Below are positions 24,951-32,486 of a stretch of DNA of 64,000 nucleotides, one piece after another. The DNA comes from Actinokineospora alba. Lineage in GTDB: Bacteria; Actinomycetota; Actinomycetes; Mycobacteriales; Pseudonocardiaceae. The notes beneath the pieces were generated by a model that saw only the letters and a program-made list of their open reading frames with translations, was not told where the DNA came from and ran no database searches. The stretch's first letter is position 1. The number at the start of each line of letters is the position of its first letter. A program made the position numbers and the translations under genes. Location: assembly GCF_004362515.1 (NCBI RefSeq), contig NZ_SNXU01000001.1:3286001-3350000 (forward strand), given 5' to 3'.

Positions 24951-26197
24951 ACGGCGCGGATCGCGGCCAGGGCGGCGTCGACCTCCTCCGGGGTGTTCGG
25001 GAGGCCGGTGCCGATCCTGGCGTAGCCGATCCGGTGGCTGGCCGTGGTGATGAGGATTCCCTTGGCCCGCAACGCCTCCACGATGGCGCCGTTCGAGACG
25101 CCGCTCTTCTCGAAGCACGTGATGCCCGCCGACATCGACGCGCTCCGAGGCGTCTGCAGCGTCACCCCAGGAATCCCCGCGAGCCCATCCTTGAGCCGCG
25201 TGCTCAACTCCGTGATCCGCCCAGCCGCCGCGGAACGCCCGATCTCCTGCTGGAACGCCACCGCCGCGGGCACCGCCCACCGATGCTCATAAGCGACGAA
25301 CCCGCCAGGCGTCAGCGGGTTCGACGTGAACGTCGAAGCCATCGGCCGCAAGTGTTGCCGCGCCGTGCTTTTCACCCACATCAGCCCCGTGCCCCGAGGT
25401 CCGCCAAGCCACTTGTGCGTCCCGGCCACGAAGAAGTCGGCACCCAGCCTGGCGGCATCGGCGTCCACCGCGGCGAGGCCGTGTACGCCGTCGACGACCA
25501 GCAGGCAGCGGTCCGCCTCGGTCCGGCCCTGGTTGGCGGCGGCGACCACCGCGGCCATGGCCTCCACCGGCATCCGCACCCCGGAGCTGGACTGCACCCA
25601 GGTCGTGCCGACGACCCGTGTCTTGGCGGTGATCGCGGCCCGCAGCTTCGACGTGACCTCGTCGACGGTGGCGGTGGCGGAGTTGGTGAACAGGCTGATC
25701 TGGCGCACCGTGGCGCCGCGTTTCTCGGCGGCCAGCCGGGCGGCGCCGTTGTGCACGAAGTGGTCGTGTTCGGTGATCAGGAATTCCTGGCCGGGCTTCA
25801 CGACGAGCCCGTTGTAGACCAGACCGAGACCGATGGTCGTGTTCTGCACCAACGCGATCTCGCCCGAGACGCCGCCGATGAACCCGGCGAGCGCCGATTC
25901 GGCACTGGTGCCCGCGGGCGGTGAGTTGATCGACAGCGGGTTCGCGTCGATCAGGGCGCTGTAGCGCTCGATGGCGTCGCGCACCGGTTTGGGGTTGGAC
26001 GCCAGGTAGAAGAGGCCGAGGTTCTTCACATTCGGATCGAGCCGGTATGCCGCGCGCACGGCGGGCCAGTCGGGTGCGCCGGAACTGGTGACGTAGCGCT
26101 GGGCGGCCGGTTCGGCCGCGCAGGACCCGCCGAGCAGACCCACGCCGGACACGGCACCGACACTGGCGACGAAAGCGCGCCGAGAGAATTCGGACAT
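24947..26197 (-). CDS. Exported class V aminotransferase (cysteine desulfurase/IPN-epimerase-like fold)
   Basis: A 416-residue PLP enzyme with a twin-arginine signal (EFSRRAFVASVGAV) and a Cys after GLLGGS that could be a weak lipobox. The fold-type I features are present: VQNTTIGLGLVYNG, the Asp of LLVVDGVHGLAAVD, and the PLP Lys in FFVAGTHKWLGGPRGTG. Class V relatives include desulfurases, EgtE-type C-S lyases and isopenicillin N epimerase. Export of a PLP enzyme by Tat makes sense because it needs its cofactor bound before transport. The substrate is unknown, and a cytoplasmic product with a misread N-terminus is unlikely given the clean RR motif. Confidence 0.85.
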   Translation of the reverse strand: MSEFSRRAFVASVGAVSGVGLLGGSCAAEPAAQRYVTSSGAPDWPAVRAAYRLDPNVKNLGLFYLASNPKPVRDAIERYSALIDANPLSINSPPAGTSAESALAGFIGGVSGEIALVQNTTIGLGLVYNGLVVKPGQEFLITEHDHFVHNGAARLAAEKRGATVRQISLFTNSATATVDEVTSKLRAAITAKTRVVGTTWVQSSSGVRMPVEAMAAVVAAANQGRTEADRCLLVVDGVHGLAAVDADAARLGADFFVAGTHKWLGGPRGTGLMWVKSTARQHLRPMASTFTSNPLTPGGFVAYEHRWAVPAAVAFQQEIGRSAAAGRITELSTRLKDGLAGIPGVTLQTPRSASMSAGITCFEKSGVSNGAIVEALRAKGILITTASHRIGYARIGTGLPNTPEEVDAALAAIRAV

Positions 26198-26336
26198 GCA
26201 TCCAGGATGGCCCTGTTTCCCGCCGCCCAGGAAGGTGTCGACGACCGAAAGTCGGGATGAGTAGTTGACATTTGCCAGTTCTCTTATTTAACTCGCCAGT
26301 AGCTTCGCGGACACCCTGCACCGATCGGAGTTCTCA

Positions 26337-27791
26337 ATGAAGAGAATCGTGCACGCCCTCCCCGCCGTGATCGCCGTGGCCGCACTGGTGGTCGTCCCCA
26401 ACGTCCAGGCGGGTGCGAGCGAGGTGGACACGACGGTGGCGCGGGCCGACTGCGGCCCGGGTTCCTCACCGGAGACCGGCGTGCAGGGGCAGGTTCCGCT
26501 GGCCGACCGGGAGAGCGGCCGCAGCGCCCAGGGCTACTCGTGCAACCTCGAGCTGATCAGCCGGTTCCAGGGTCAGGGACAGGCCACGGTCGGCGCGTCC
26601 TACGGCCACTGCCAGTACCTCGGGACGATCATCCCCAGCGCGCTGACCGCGAAGGTCAAGGGCGTCAACGTCATCGACATGTCCGACCCGGCCAACCCCC
26701 GCCTGTCGACGTCGCTGGTCAGCGCCGCGACGCTGGGCGGCACGTGGGAGACGCTCAAGGTCCACGAGGCCCGCGGCCTGCTCGCCGCCGTCTCGGTCGG
26801 ACCGGGCACCGGCGGATTCTTCGTCTCCGTCTACGACGTGAAGACCGACTGCGCGAAGCCCCGCCTTCTCAACGGCGTCCTCGGCACGACGCTCACCATC
26901 CCCGGGTTCTTCCCCGGCCACGAGGCGGCGTGGTCGCCCGACGGCCGCACGTACTGGACGACCGGAGCGGGCCCCGGCACCATCGCCGCGCTCGACATGA
27001 GCAACCCCGTGCTTCCCCGGGTGATCTTCAACGGCCTCACCGGGTTGACCAACCACGGGCTCGGCTTCAGCCCCGACGGCAACCGCGCCTACGTCGCCAG
27101 CGCCGTCCCCGCGGGCATCACGATCTTCGACAGCAGCGACATCCAGAGCCGCAAGCTGTTCCCCAGGCTGCGCCGCATCGCCGACACCACCTGGGAGGAC
27201 GGCGGCATCACCCAGCACGCCATGCCGTTCACCAAGAACGGCACGCCGTACTACATGGCCGTCGACGAGTTCGCCTCCGGCGGCGCCCGGATCGTCGACA
27301 TCTCCGACGAGCGGGCCCCGCGGATCGTGCGCAAGCTCAAGCTGGAGATCAACCGGCCGGAGAACATGCCGCTGCGCGCCAAGGACACCGCGAAGAACGG
27401 GATCTTCGGCTACGAGGCGCACTACTGCTCGCTCGACCGGACCGTCGACCCGACCACGATGGCGTGCGGCTGGACCCAGTCCGGCATCCGCGTCTTCGAC
27501 ATCCGCGATCTGATGAATCCGCGCGAGATCGCCTACTTCAACCCGCCCGCGCAGGTCGGCAAGCGGGCCGAACTGGTCAACTCGGCGCACGCGTTCGTGC
27601 CCGGCCAGCCGCTCTCCGACGCCGCCAATGGCAACGTCGGCGACCCGGCGGGTTACCTTGGTCCGGTGGATATGACCGCGGACTGGTGCATGTCGCCGCC
27701 CCGCCTGGACGGCGACCGCCTCTGGGTGAACTGCGACGACAACGGCGCCATGCTGCTGCGGTTCACCAACGGCGCGTATCCGCGGTCATGA
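26337..27791 (+). CDS. Secreted beta-propeller (LVIVD/WD-like repeat) protein
   Basis: A 484-residue exported protein with a signal peptide (KRIVHALPAVIAVAALVVV, cleavage about QAGA). The body has repeated propeller-blade motifs: GVNVIDMSDPANPRL, GHEAAWSPDGRTYW, IAALDMSNPVLPRV, GLGFSPDGNRAYVA, ARIVDISDERAPRI and IRVFDIRDLMNPREI. Conserved Cys/His elements (HYCSLDR, DWCMSPPR) may bind metal or form disulfides. Relatives are annotated only as LVIVD-repeat proteins. Its stop overlaps the DUF305 start (ATGA), so the two exported proteins are cotranslated and probably act together. Confidence 0.85.
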   Translation: MKRIVHALPAVIAVAALVVVPNVQAGASEVDTTVARADCGPGSSPETGVQGQVPLADRESGRSAQGYSCNLELISRFQGQGQATVGASYGHCQYLGTIIPSALTAKVKGVNVIDMSDPANPRLSTSLVSAATLGGTWETLKVHEARGLLAAVSVGPGTGGFFVSVYDVKTDCAKPRLLNGVLGTTLTIPGFFPGHEAAWSPDGRTYWTTGAGPGTIAALDMSNPVLPRVIFNGLTGLTNHGLGFSPDGNRAYVASAVPAGITIFDSSDIQSRKLFPRLRRIADTTWEDGGITQHAMPFTKNGTPYYMAVDEFASGGARIVDISDERAPRIVRKLKLEINRPENMPLRAKDTAKNGIFGYEAHYCSLDRTVDPTTMACGWTQSGIRVFDIRDLMNPREIAYFNPPAQVGKRAELVNSAHAFVPGQPLSDAANGNVGDPAGYLGPVDMTADWCMSPPRLDGDRLWVNCDDNGAMLLRFTNGAYPRS

Positions 27792-28399
27792 CCCGGGTGC
27801 GGGTGCTTCTGGTCGCGATCGCCCTGGTCGTGGCCGGGATGGCGGTGGGCGCCGCGGGCGGCGTGCTCCTGGCCCCCGCGCCCCCGCGCCCACCCGCGGC
27901 GCCGAGCATGGTCGACATCGGGTTCAGCCAGGACATGATCGTCCACCACCAGCAGGCGCTGGAACTCGCGGGCCTGGTGCGCGGCAGGCTCGGTCCGTCG
28001 GCCGCGACCGTCGCCGCCACGATCGAGAACTCCCAGCAGCGCGAGATCGGGCTGATGCAGGGCTGGCTGTCGGCCTGGGACGCGCCGCAGGTCTCCGACA
28101 CCGAGCCGATGGCGTGGATGGCGGGCAAGCACGACCACGGCGACGCCGACGCGCCGATGCCGGGCCTGCTGTCGCGGGCCGAACTCGACGAACTGGCCGG
28201 GCTCAGCGGCGCCGAGCTGGAGGCCAGGTTCATCCGGCTGATGATCAGGCACCACACCGGCGGGGTCGAGATGGCGACCATCGCCGTGCGCGAGGCCGCG
28301 CTGCCGCAGGTGCGGGCCCAGGCCCGGCTGATGGTCGCGGAGCAGCGCAAGGAGATGGGTGTGCTCTCGGGCCTCCTGACGGCGGGCGCCGGTCGGTGA
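27788..28399 (+). CDS. Membrane-anchored DUF305 protein
   Basis: A 203-residue protein with one N-terminal anchor (VRVLLVAIALVVAGMAVGAAGGVLL) and a ferritin-like four-helix DUF305 domain. Paired histidine motifs are visible in both halves: MIVHHQQALELA and MIRHHTGGVEMA, plus a KHDHGDAD loop. DUF305 proteins are linked to metal (often copper) handling at the cell surface, but biochemistry is thin. Translational coupling to the beta-propeller gene suggests one extracytoplasmic module. Confidence 0.88.
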   Translation: MTRVRVLLVAIALVVAGMAVGAAGGVLLAPAPPRPPAAPSMVDIGFSQDMIVHHQQALELAGLVRGRLGPSAATVAATIENSQQREIGLMQGWLSAWDAPQVSDTEPMAWMAGKHDHGDADAPMPGLLSRAELDELAGLSGAELEARFIRLMIRHHTGGVEMATIAVREAALPQVRAQARLMVAEQRKEMGVLSGLLTAGAGR

Positions 28400-28403
28400 A
28401 CGA

Positions 28404-28444
28404 CCTGGTCGCCGTGCCTGCTGGGGGCGGGCACGGCGACCAGG
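28404..28444 (+). terminator. Terminator after the propeller/DUF305 operon
   Basis: CCTGGTCGCCGTGCC (28404-28418) pairs perfectly with GGCACGGCGACCAGG (28430-28444) around an 11-nt loop, 5 bp after the DUF305 stop. Confidence 0.85.
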
Positions 28445-28531
28445 GTTCACCCACCGCGCGGAAACCGTGGGGCGGGTCCACGCGGTGTGTCCCTCAGACG
28501 CCTGAGATACCTCAAGCGTTCCCCCCTGAGG

Positions 28532-29893
28532 TCAGATCAGTCGCACACAGGCCTCGTTGGACCAGGTGGACCTGCTGCCGCCGCGCGTCGCGGCCACGGA
28601 ATAGCAGATGTCGACGCCGACCGGCTCGTCGAAGACCCATTCCTCGGTGGCGTTCGGGTAGGTGAACTGCGAGACGTAGTCGATGTAGTCGCCGACCCGC
28701 CTGCGGACGAGCAGACCGGTCTCGTCGCTGGCGTTGTCCGTCCACATGAGATGGACGACGTTGCCGTCAAGGACCTCGGCGGTGAGGTTGGTCGGAGCCG
28801 CCGGGCCGTTGCTGAGCGTGGTGGCGCAGACCGGCTCGGCGGAGGTCGTCGACCCCGCTGAGTTGAACACCGCGATGGTGAAGCAGGCGGTCGTGCCGGG
28901 CTCAAGTCCGGTCCAGACATGGGAAGTGGTGTCCGGGGGCAGGGACTCGTGGTCGCTCTCGGTGATCACCGAATAGCCGGTCTCGGTGGTCGCGTTGTCC
29001 TGCCAGGTGACCTTGATGCTGTTGGTGCCCGCCGGCGCGGCCCGCACGTCGGTCGGGGCGGGTGGGCGCAGGCGAGTCCACGCGCACGCCGGCGTGCTCC
29101 AGTCCGACGCCTCGTAGTCGGCGAATCCCTGCAGGCGGAAGCAGACCTGGCTGTCCGGCGGCAGACCCGTGACGGTGCGTGTGGTGGTGTCGGCGTCGAG
29201 GATGACCTGGCTCTGGCCGTAGGTCAGGTGATAGCCCGTCTCGTCCGCGTAGTCGTCCCACTGCAGCTTCACCGAGCCGTCCGCGACGGTCACCGCGCTC
29301 ATCGACGGCTTGGGCTGCAGCGTGAACACTCGCTTGATGAGGACTTCCTCGCCCTTGAAGTATTCGCGGACCCGCACCCGGTACTTGGGTGCGGTCCAGC
29401 CCTCGTCGCCGTAGGCCTCGACGACCCAGCGCCTGCCGGAGGTGTCGCGGGTGCCGAGGAAGATGGCGACGTGCTCGATGTGGTCGTTGTTCTGGCGGTC
29501 GTAGAACAGCAGGTCACCGGGGAGCGGAGTGGAGACCTCAGTGCCGAGCTCGGCGTAGCGGCTCGCTTCGAGGTCGTCCGCCGGGAACCCGGCCTGGTTG
29601 AGCGAGTAGTGCACCAGGCCGGAGCAGTCGAAGCCGGGGCCGGTGTTCAGGTCGCAGTTGGAGGACTTCAAGCCGAGAGTCGGGCCGTCGGCGTCACCGC
29701 CGCCCCAGCAGTACGAGCGGCCCACCTGGGCCAGTGCGGACTTGACGAGCTTTCTCGCGCTCGGGCTCCCCGGTTCTTGCCAGGTATCCCCGATGGCGGG
29801 CGCGGCGGGCGCGAGTTCCCCGGTCTCGGCTGACGCGGCGGGCGCCAGGCCCACGATCGCGACGGCGGCCAGCAGCAGTGCGTGTAAGCGCAT
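28532..29893 (-). CDS. Secreted NlpC/P60 peptidase with fibronectin type III repeats
   Basis: A 453-residue exported wall hydrolase. A Sec signal (about 1-22, cleavage ASAE) precedes an NlpC/P60 domain: QVGRSYCWGGGD, nucleophile Cys in GFDCSGLVHYSL, His in NDHIEHVAIFLG. Three FnIII-like domains follow (about 195-275, 275-360, 365-453) with repeated patterns such as VKLQWDDYADETGYHLTY, IKVTWQDNATTETGYSV and VHLMWTDNASDETGLLV. NlpC/P60 enzymes cleave D-Glu-diaminopimelate bonds in peptidoglycan; FnIII tails probably give spacing or polymer binding. It is divergent from a MarR gene, with two palindromes in the shared 108-bp gap. Confidence 0.9.
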   Translation of the reverse strand: MRLHALLLAAVAIVGLAPAASAETGELAPAAPAIGDTWQEPGSPSARKLVKSALAQVGRSYCWGGGDADGPTLGLKSSNCDLNTGPGFDCSGLVHYSLNQAGFPADDLEASRYAELGTEVSTPLPGDLLFYDRQNNDHIEHVAIFLGTRDTSGRRWVVEAYGDEGWTAPKYRVRVREYFKGEEVLIKRVFTLQPKPSMSAVTVADGSVKLQWDDYADETGYHLTYGQSQVILDADTTTRTVTGLPPDSQVCFRLQGFADYEASDWSTPACAWTRLRPPAPTDVRAAPAGTNSIKVTWQDNATTETGYSVITESDHESLPPDTTSHVWTGLEPGTTACFTIAVFNSAGSTTSAEPVCATTLSNGPAAPTNLTAEVLDGNVVHLMWTDNASDETGLLVRRRVGDYIDYVSQFTYPNATEEWVFDEPVGVDICYSVAATRGGSRSTWSNEACVRLI

Positions 29894-29912
29894 GTCCCCA
29901 ATCCCCTCCCCG

Positions 29913-29949
29913 TTCGGATAATCCGAAGTCGTACTAACTCGGTGTACGA
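29913..29949. promoter_or_regulatory. Two palindromic operators in the NlpC/MarR divergent promoter region
   Basis: TTCGGATAATCCGAA (29913-29927) is a perfect palindrome with the same CGGATAATCCG core as 18375-18387. TCGTAC...GTACGA (29929-29949) is a second, spaced palindrome. A candidate plus-strand promoter uses TCCGAA (29922-29927) and TACGAT (29945-29950) at 17-bp spacing, so a regulator bound here would block it. Confidence 0.6.
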
Positions 29950-30001
29950 TAGGGGTGAGCGACGATCACTGTCCAGACCGACTTTCGGGGAGCCCGGCAC
30001 C

Positions 30002-30526
30002 GTGGATGAACTCATCGAGGACTGGGTGCGGCTCGCACCCGAGATCGACCCGCTGACCGAGGGGGTGGTCGAGCGCGTCCACCTGATCGCCCGGGCACTG
30101 GACCTGGCCTGCGCTGAGATCGCCTCGCCCCACGGGATCAACACCCGGGACTACGACATCCTCGCCCGGCTGTACTGGACGGGGGAGCCGCACCGGCTCA
30201 CCCCGACGCAGCTGGCCAACGGGACCGGGGCGCCGACCACATCGATCACGAGTCGGCTGGACCGACTGGAACGTCTCGGGTTGTTGCGGCGGGTTCCGGC
30301 TGAGCGTGATCGGCGGTCGCTGTTGGCTGAGCTGACCGCGGAGGGGATTTCGCTGTTCCGGGGGATGGTTCGGGAGCAGGCTCAGATCGAGGCAGCGGCG
30401 TTTCGGAAGCTTGATCCGGAGGATTTGGCCCAGCTGCGGGACTTGCTCGACAAGGCGTTGTCGGCTTGCCGGGAGACGATGACTGCTCCGCCTCGGCGGG
30501 TGGAGTTGGCTGCTGACAAGCATTGA
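30002..30526 (+). CDS. MarR-family transcriptional regulator
   Basis: A 174-residue winged-helix protein from the GTG at 30002 (GGGGAG 9 bp upstream); the open frame begins at 29942 but that segment overlaps the operators. The N-terminus is acidic (VDELIEDWVRLAPEIDP). The DNA-binding region is LTPTQLANGTGAPTTSITSRLDRLERLGLLRR with wing RDRRSLLAELTAEG. It is divergent from the NlpC/P60 gene. The shared operator core with the other MarR promoter suggests related recognition helices or cross-regulation (inference). Confidence 0.88.
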   Translation: MDELIEDWVRLAPEIDPLTEGVVERVHLIARALDLACAEIASPHGINTRDYDILARLYWTGEPHRLTPTQLANGTGAPTTSITSRLDRLERLGLLRRVPAERDRRSLLAELTAEGISLFRGMVREQAQIEAAAFRKLDPEDLAQLRDLLDKALSACRETMTAPPRRVELAADKH

Positions 30527-30568
30527 GCTCGGCCGGCTGGGGGTGACTGACCGGCTTTGCGTGGGGGT

Positions 30569-30709
30569 GCCTGTTTGGGTGGTTCGCCTTGATTTGGGGA
30601 CCCCGGAAATGGACCTGCGCGGGGAAAGCGGGCAGGTGGAGGAACTGCCCCGCGCCGCGAAAGTTTAGGTCCATTTCACCCCAAATCAAGGCGAACCACC
30701 CAAACAGGC
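30569..30709. repeat. Long inverted repeat (hairpin element B) in convergent gap
   Basis: Arms of about 45 nt, 30569-30616 and 30667-30709, are near perfect (GCCTGTTTGGGTGGTTCGCC... pairing with its complement), with a 5-nt bulge near the inner end. The 50-nt interior forms a second stem (GCGCGGGG/CCCCGCGC). The 328-bp gap between the MarR stop and the oxidase stop holds no gene. The remaining 30710-30854 is C-rich and repeats AAACAGGCAG at 30737-30775. It could act as a strong bidirectional terminator or be a mobile palindromic unit. Confidence 0.75.
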
Positions 30710-30854
30710 AGGTGGTGCTGGCCCGCCCGGTTTGGAGGGTGGTCGCTACCAAAACAGGCAGTTGGGCTTGGCCCCCTTGCGATTGCGGGGTGGTGGGAGG
30801 CGACTGCAACCCACCCCTCACACCCCACCCCTCACCCACCCCAGGTTGTGCGCC

Positions 30855-32405
30855 TTAGATCAACACACCAGGGTTGAGGATTCCGGCGGGGTCGAGCGCC
30901 CCCTTCGCCGCCCTCAATGCCGCCGCGAACGGGTCCGGGCGTTGGCGGTCGTACCAAGGGCGGTGGTCGCGGCCGACGGCGTGGTGGTGGGTGATCGTTC
31001 CGCCGTTCGCCGCCAGCGCGTCCGAGACCGCGGTTTTGATCTCGTCCCATTGCGCCACGGTCTGGCCCCAGGTGCCGGGGGCGTAGATGCCGAAGTACGG
31101 TGCCGGGCCGTCCGGGTAGACGTGGGTGAATCGGCAGGTCACCAACCCCACCCCGGCGATCTGGCGGATCGCGTCCGTGGCGGCGGTGGTGACGGCCGCG
31201 TGCAGGGACTCGAAGCGGTCCCAGGTGCAGGCGGTCTCGAAGGTTTCGACGATCATCGAGCGGCGGGCCAGGGCGTCGCGCTGGTAGGGCATGCGCAGGA
31301 ATGAGGTTCGCCAGTCCGCGCCCGGATTCTTCTTGCCCTCCGCGACTTCGCCGCCGTGGGCCTGGCCGATCTCCACTGCCCGGGCCAACGCGCCGTCGAC
31401 GGGGTGGTCGGCGGATTCGAAGCCCAGCACCAGAACGCCGCCGCCGGTGGTCACTCCGGCGTTGAGGAAGGCTTCCGCCGGGTCGAGCAGGCGGCAGTTC
31501 GCCGGGTGCAGGCCCGACTGGGCGACCGCGCGGGTGGCCGCGACGGCCGAGGCGTAGTCGGCGAACCGCAGCGAGGCGTTCGCCCGGTGTGTCGGCCGGT
31601 CCTGCAGGCGCATCCACGCCTCGGTGATGATGCCGAGCGTGCCTTCGGAGCCGAGGAACAGCCGGTCCGGCGACGGGCCCGCGCCGGACCCGGGAAGTCG
31701 CCGGGATTCGCTGACGCCGCTGGGGGTGACCACCCGCATCGACTCGACCAGGTCGTCGATGTGGGTGTGCAGGGTGGCGTAGTGCCCGCCCGCCCTGGTC
31801 GCGAGCCAGCCGCCGAGGGTGGAGAACTCGAAGGACTGCGGAAAGTGGCGCAGGCTCAGACCGTGCGGGCGGAGTTGGTCCTCCAAGTGTGGGCCGAACA
31901 CCCCCGCCTGGATTCGCGCGGCGCGGCTGGTGTGGTCGATCTCGACGACCTGGTCCAGCCCGCCGAGGTCGATCGTCACCGCCGGGCCGTCGAAGCGGGG
32001 TTCCACGCCGCCGACGACCGAACTGCCGCCGCCGAACGGGACCGCCGCGACTTTCGCCGTGGTGCACCAGTCGAGCAGGTCGACGACGTCCTGTTCGGTT
32101 CGCGGTCGGGCGACGACGTCGGGCACGTGACTCAGTTCGCCGCGCAGGTTTCGCACTACGTCGCGGAAAGCCTTGCCGTGGGCGTGGGCCGCGCGGTCGG
32201 TGGGGTCGGCCGAACACACGTCGGCCAGCGCGCCCGGCGGGCGCACCCTGGGCGGCCGCAGGTCCAGGTCGGCGACCGTCGGCGGCTCGTGGTCGGTGAG
32301 GTCCGCACCGGGCAGCAGACCGGCGACCCGCTCGGTGAGCGACGTCAGCTCCTGGCCCTGCAGCGCGTCCTCGTCGTTGCCCCAGCCCCACCATGACCTG
32401 GCCAT
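30855..32405 (-). CDS. FAD-binding oxidoreductase, alkylglycerone-phosphate synthase (AGPS)-like
   Basis: A 516-residue vanillyl-alcohol-oxidase/PCMH-type flavoenzyme. The FAD-binding region shows VPFGGGSSVVGGVEP, HFPQSFEFSTLGGWLATRAGGHY and FLGSEGTLGIITEAWMRL. The C-terminal cap domain ends in the AGPS-type ITHHHAVGRDHRPWYDRQ, and GALDPAGILNPGVLI is the usual terminal motif. AGPS relatives swap the acyl of dihydroxyacetone phosphate for a fatty alcohol in ether-lipid synthesis; bacterial relatives are often only annotated FAD oxidases. The ATG at 32405 fits MARSWWGWG. The open frame continues to 33500 only by chance. It is divergent from the HTH_42 gene. Confidence 0.88.
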   Translation of the reverse strand: MARSWWGWGNDEDALQGQELTSLTERVAGLLPGADLTDHEPPTVADLDLRPPRVRPPGALADVCSADPTDRAAHAHGKAFRDVVRNLRGELSHVPDVVARPRTEQDVVDLLDWCTTAKVAAVPFGGGSSVVGGVEPRFDGPAVTIDLGGLDQVVEIDHTSRAARIQAGVFGPHLEDQLRPHGLSLRHFPQSFEFSTLGGWLATRAGGHYATLHTHIDDLVESMRVVTPSGVSESRRLPGSGAGPSPDRLFLGSEGTLGIITEAWMRLQDRPTHRANASLRFADYASAVAATRAVAQSGLHPANCRLLDPAEAFLNAGVTTGGGVLVLGFESADHPVDGALARAVEIGQAHGGEVAEGKKNPGADWRTSFLRMPYQRDALARRSMIVETFETACTWDRFESLHAAVTTAATDAIRQIAGVGLVTCRFTHVYPDGPAPYFGIYAPGTWGQTVAQWDEIKTAVSDALAANGGTITHHHAVGRDHRPWYDRQRPDPFAAALRAAKGALDPAGILNPGVLI

Positions 32406-32443
32406 GTGTCCCGCCCTTCGTCGACCGGGCCAAGCTACCGGTT

Positions 32444-32473
32444 GTCCAGTGTGGACGTGCTCGGAAGTCCGAG
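32444..32473. promoter_or_regulatory. Two short palindromes between divergent genes
   Basis: GTCCAGTGTGGAC (32444-32456) and CTCGGAAGTCCGAG (32460-32473) are perfect palindromes within the 81-bp gap between the FAD oxidase and the HTH_42 gene. They are candidate operators for shared control. Confidence 0.45.
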
Positions 32474-32486
32474 TAGGGTCACGGCG

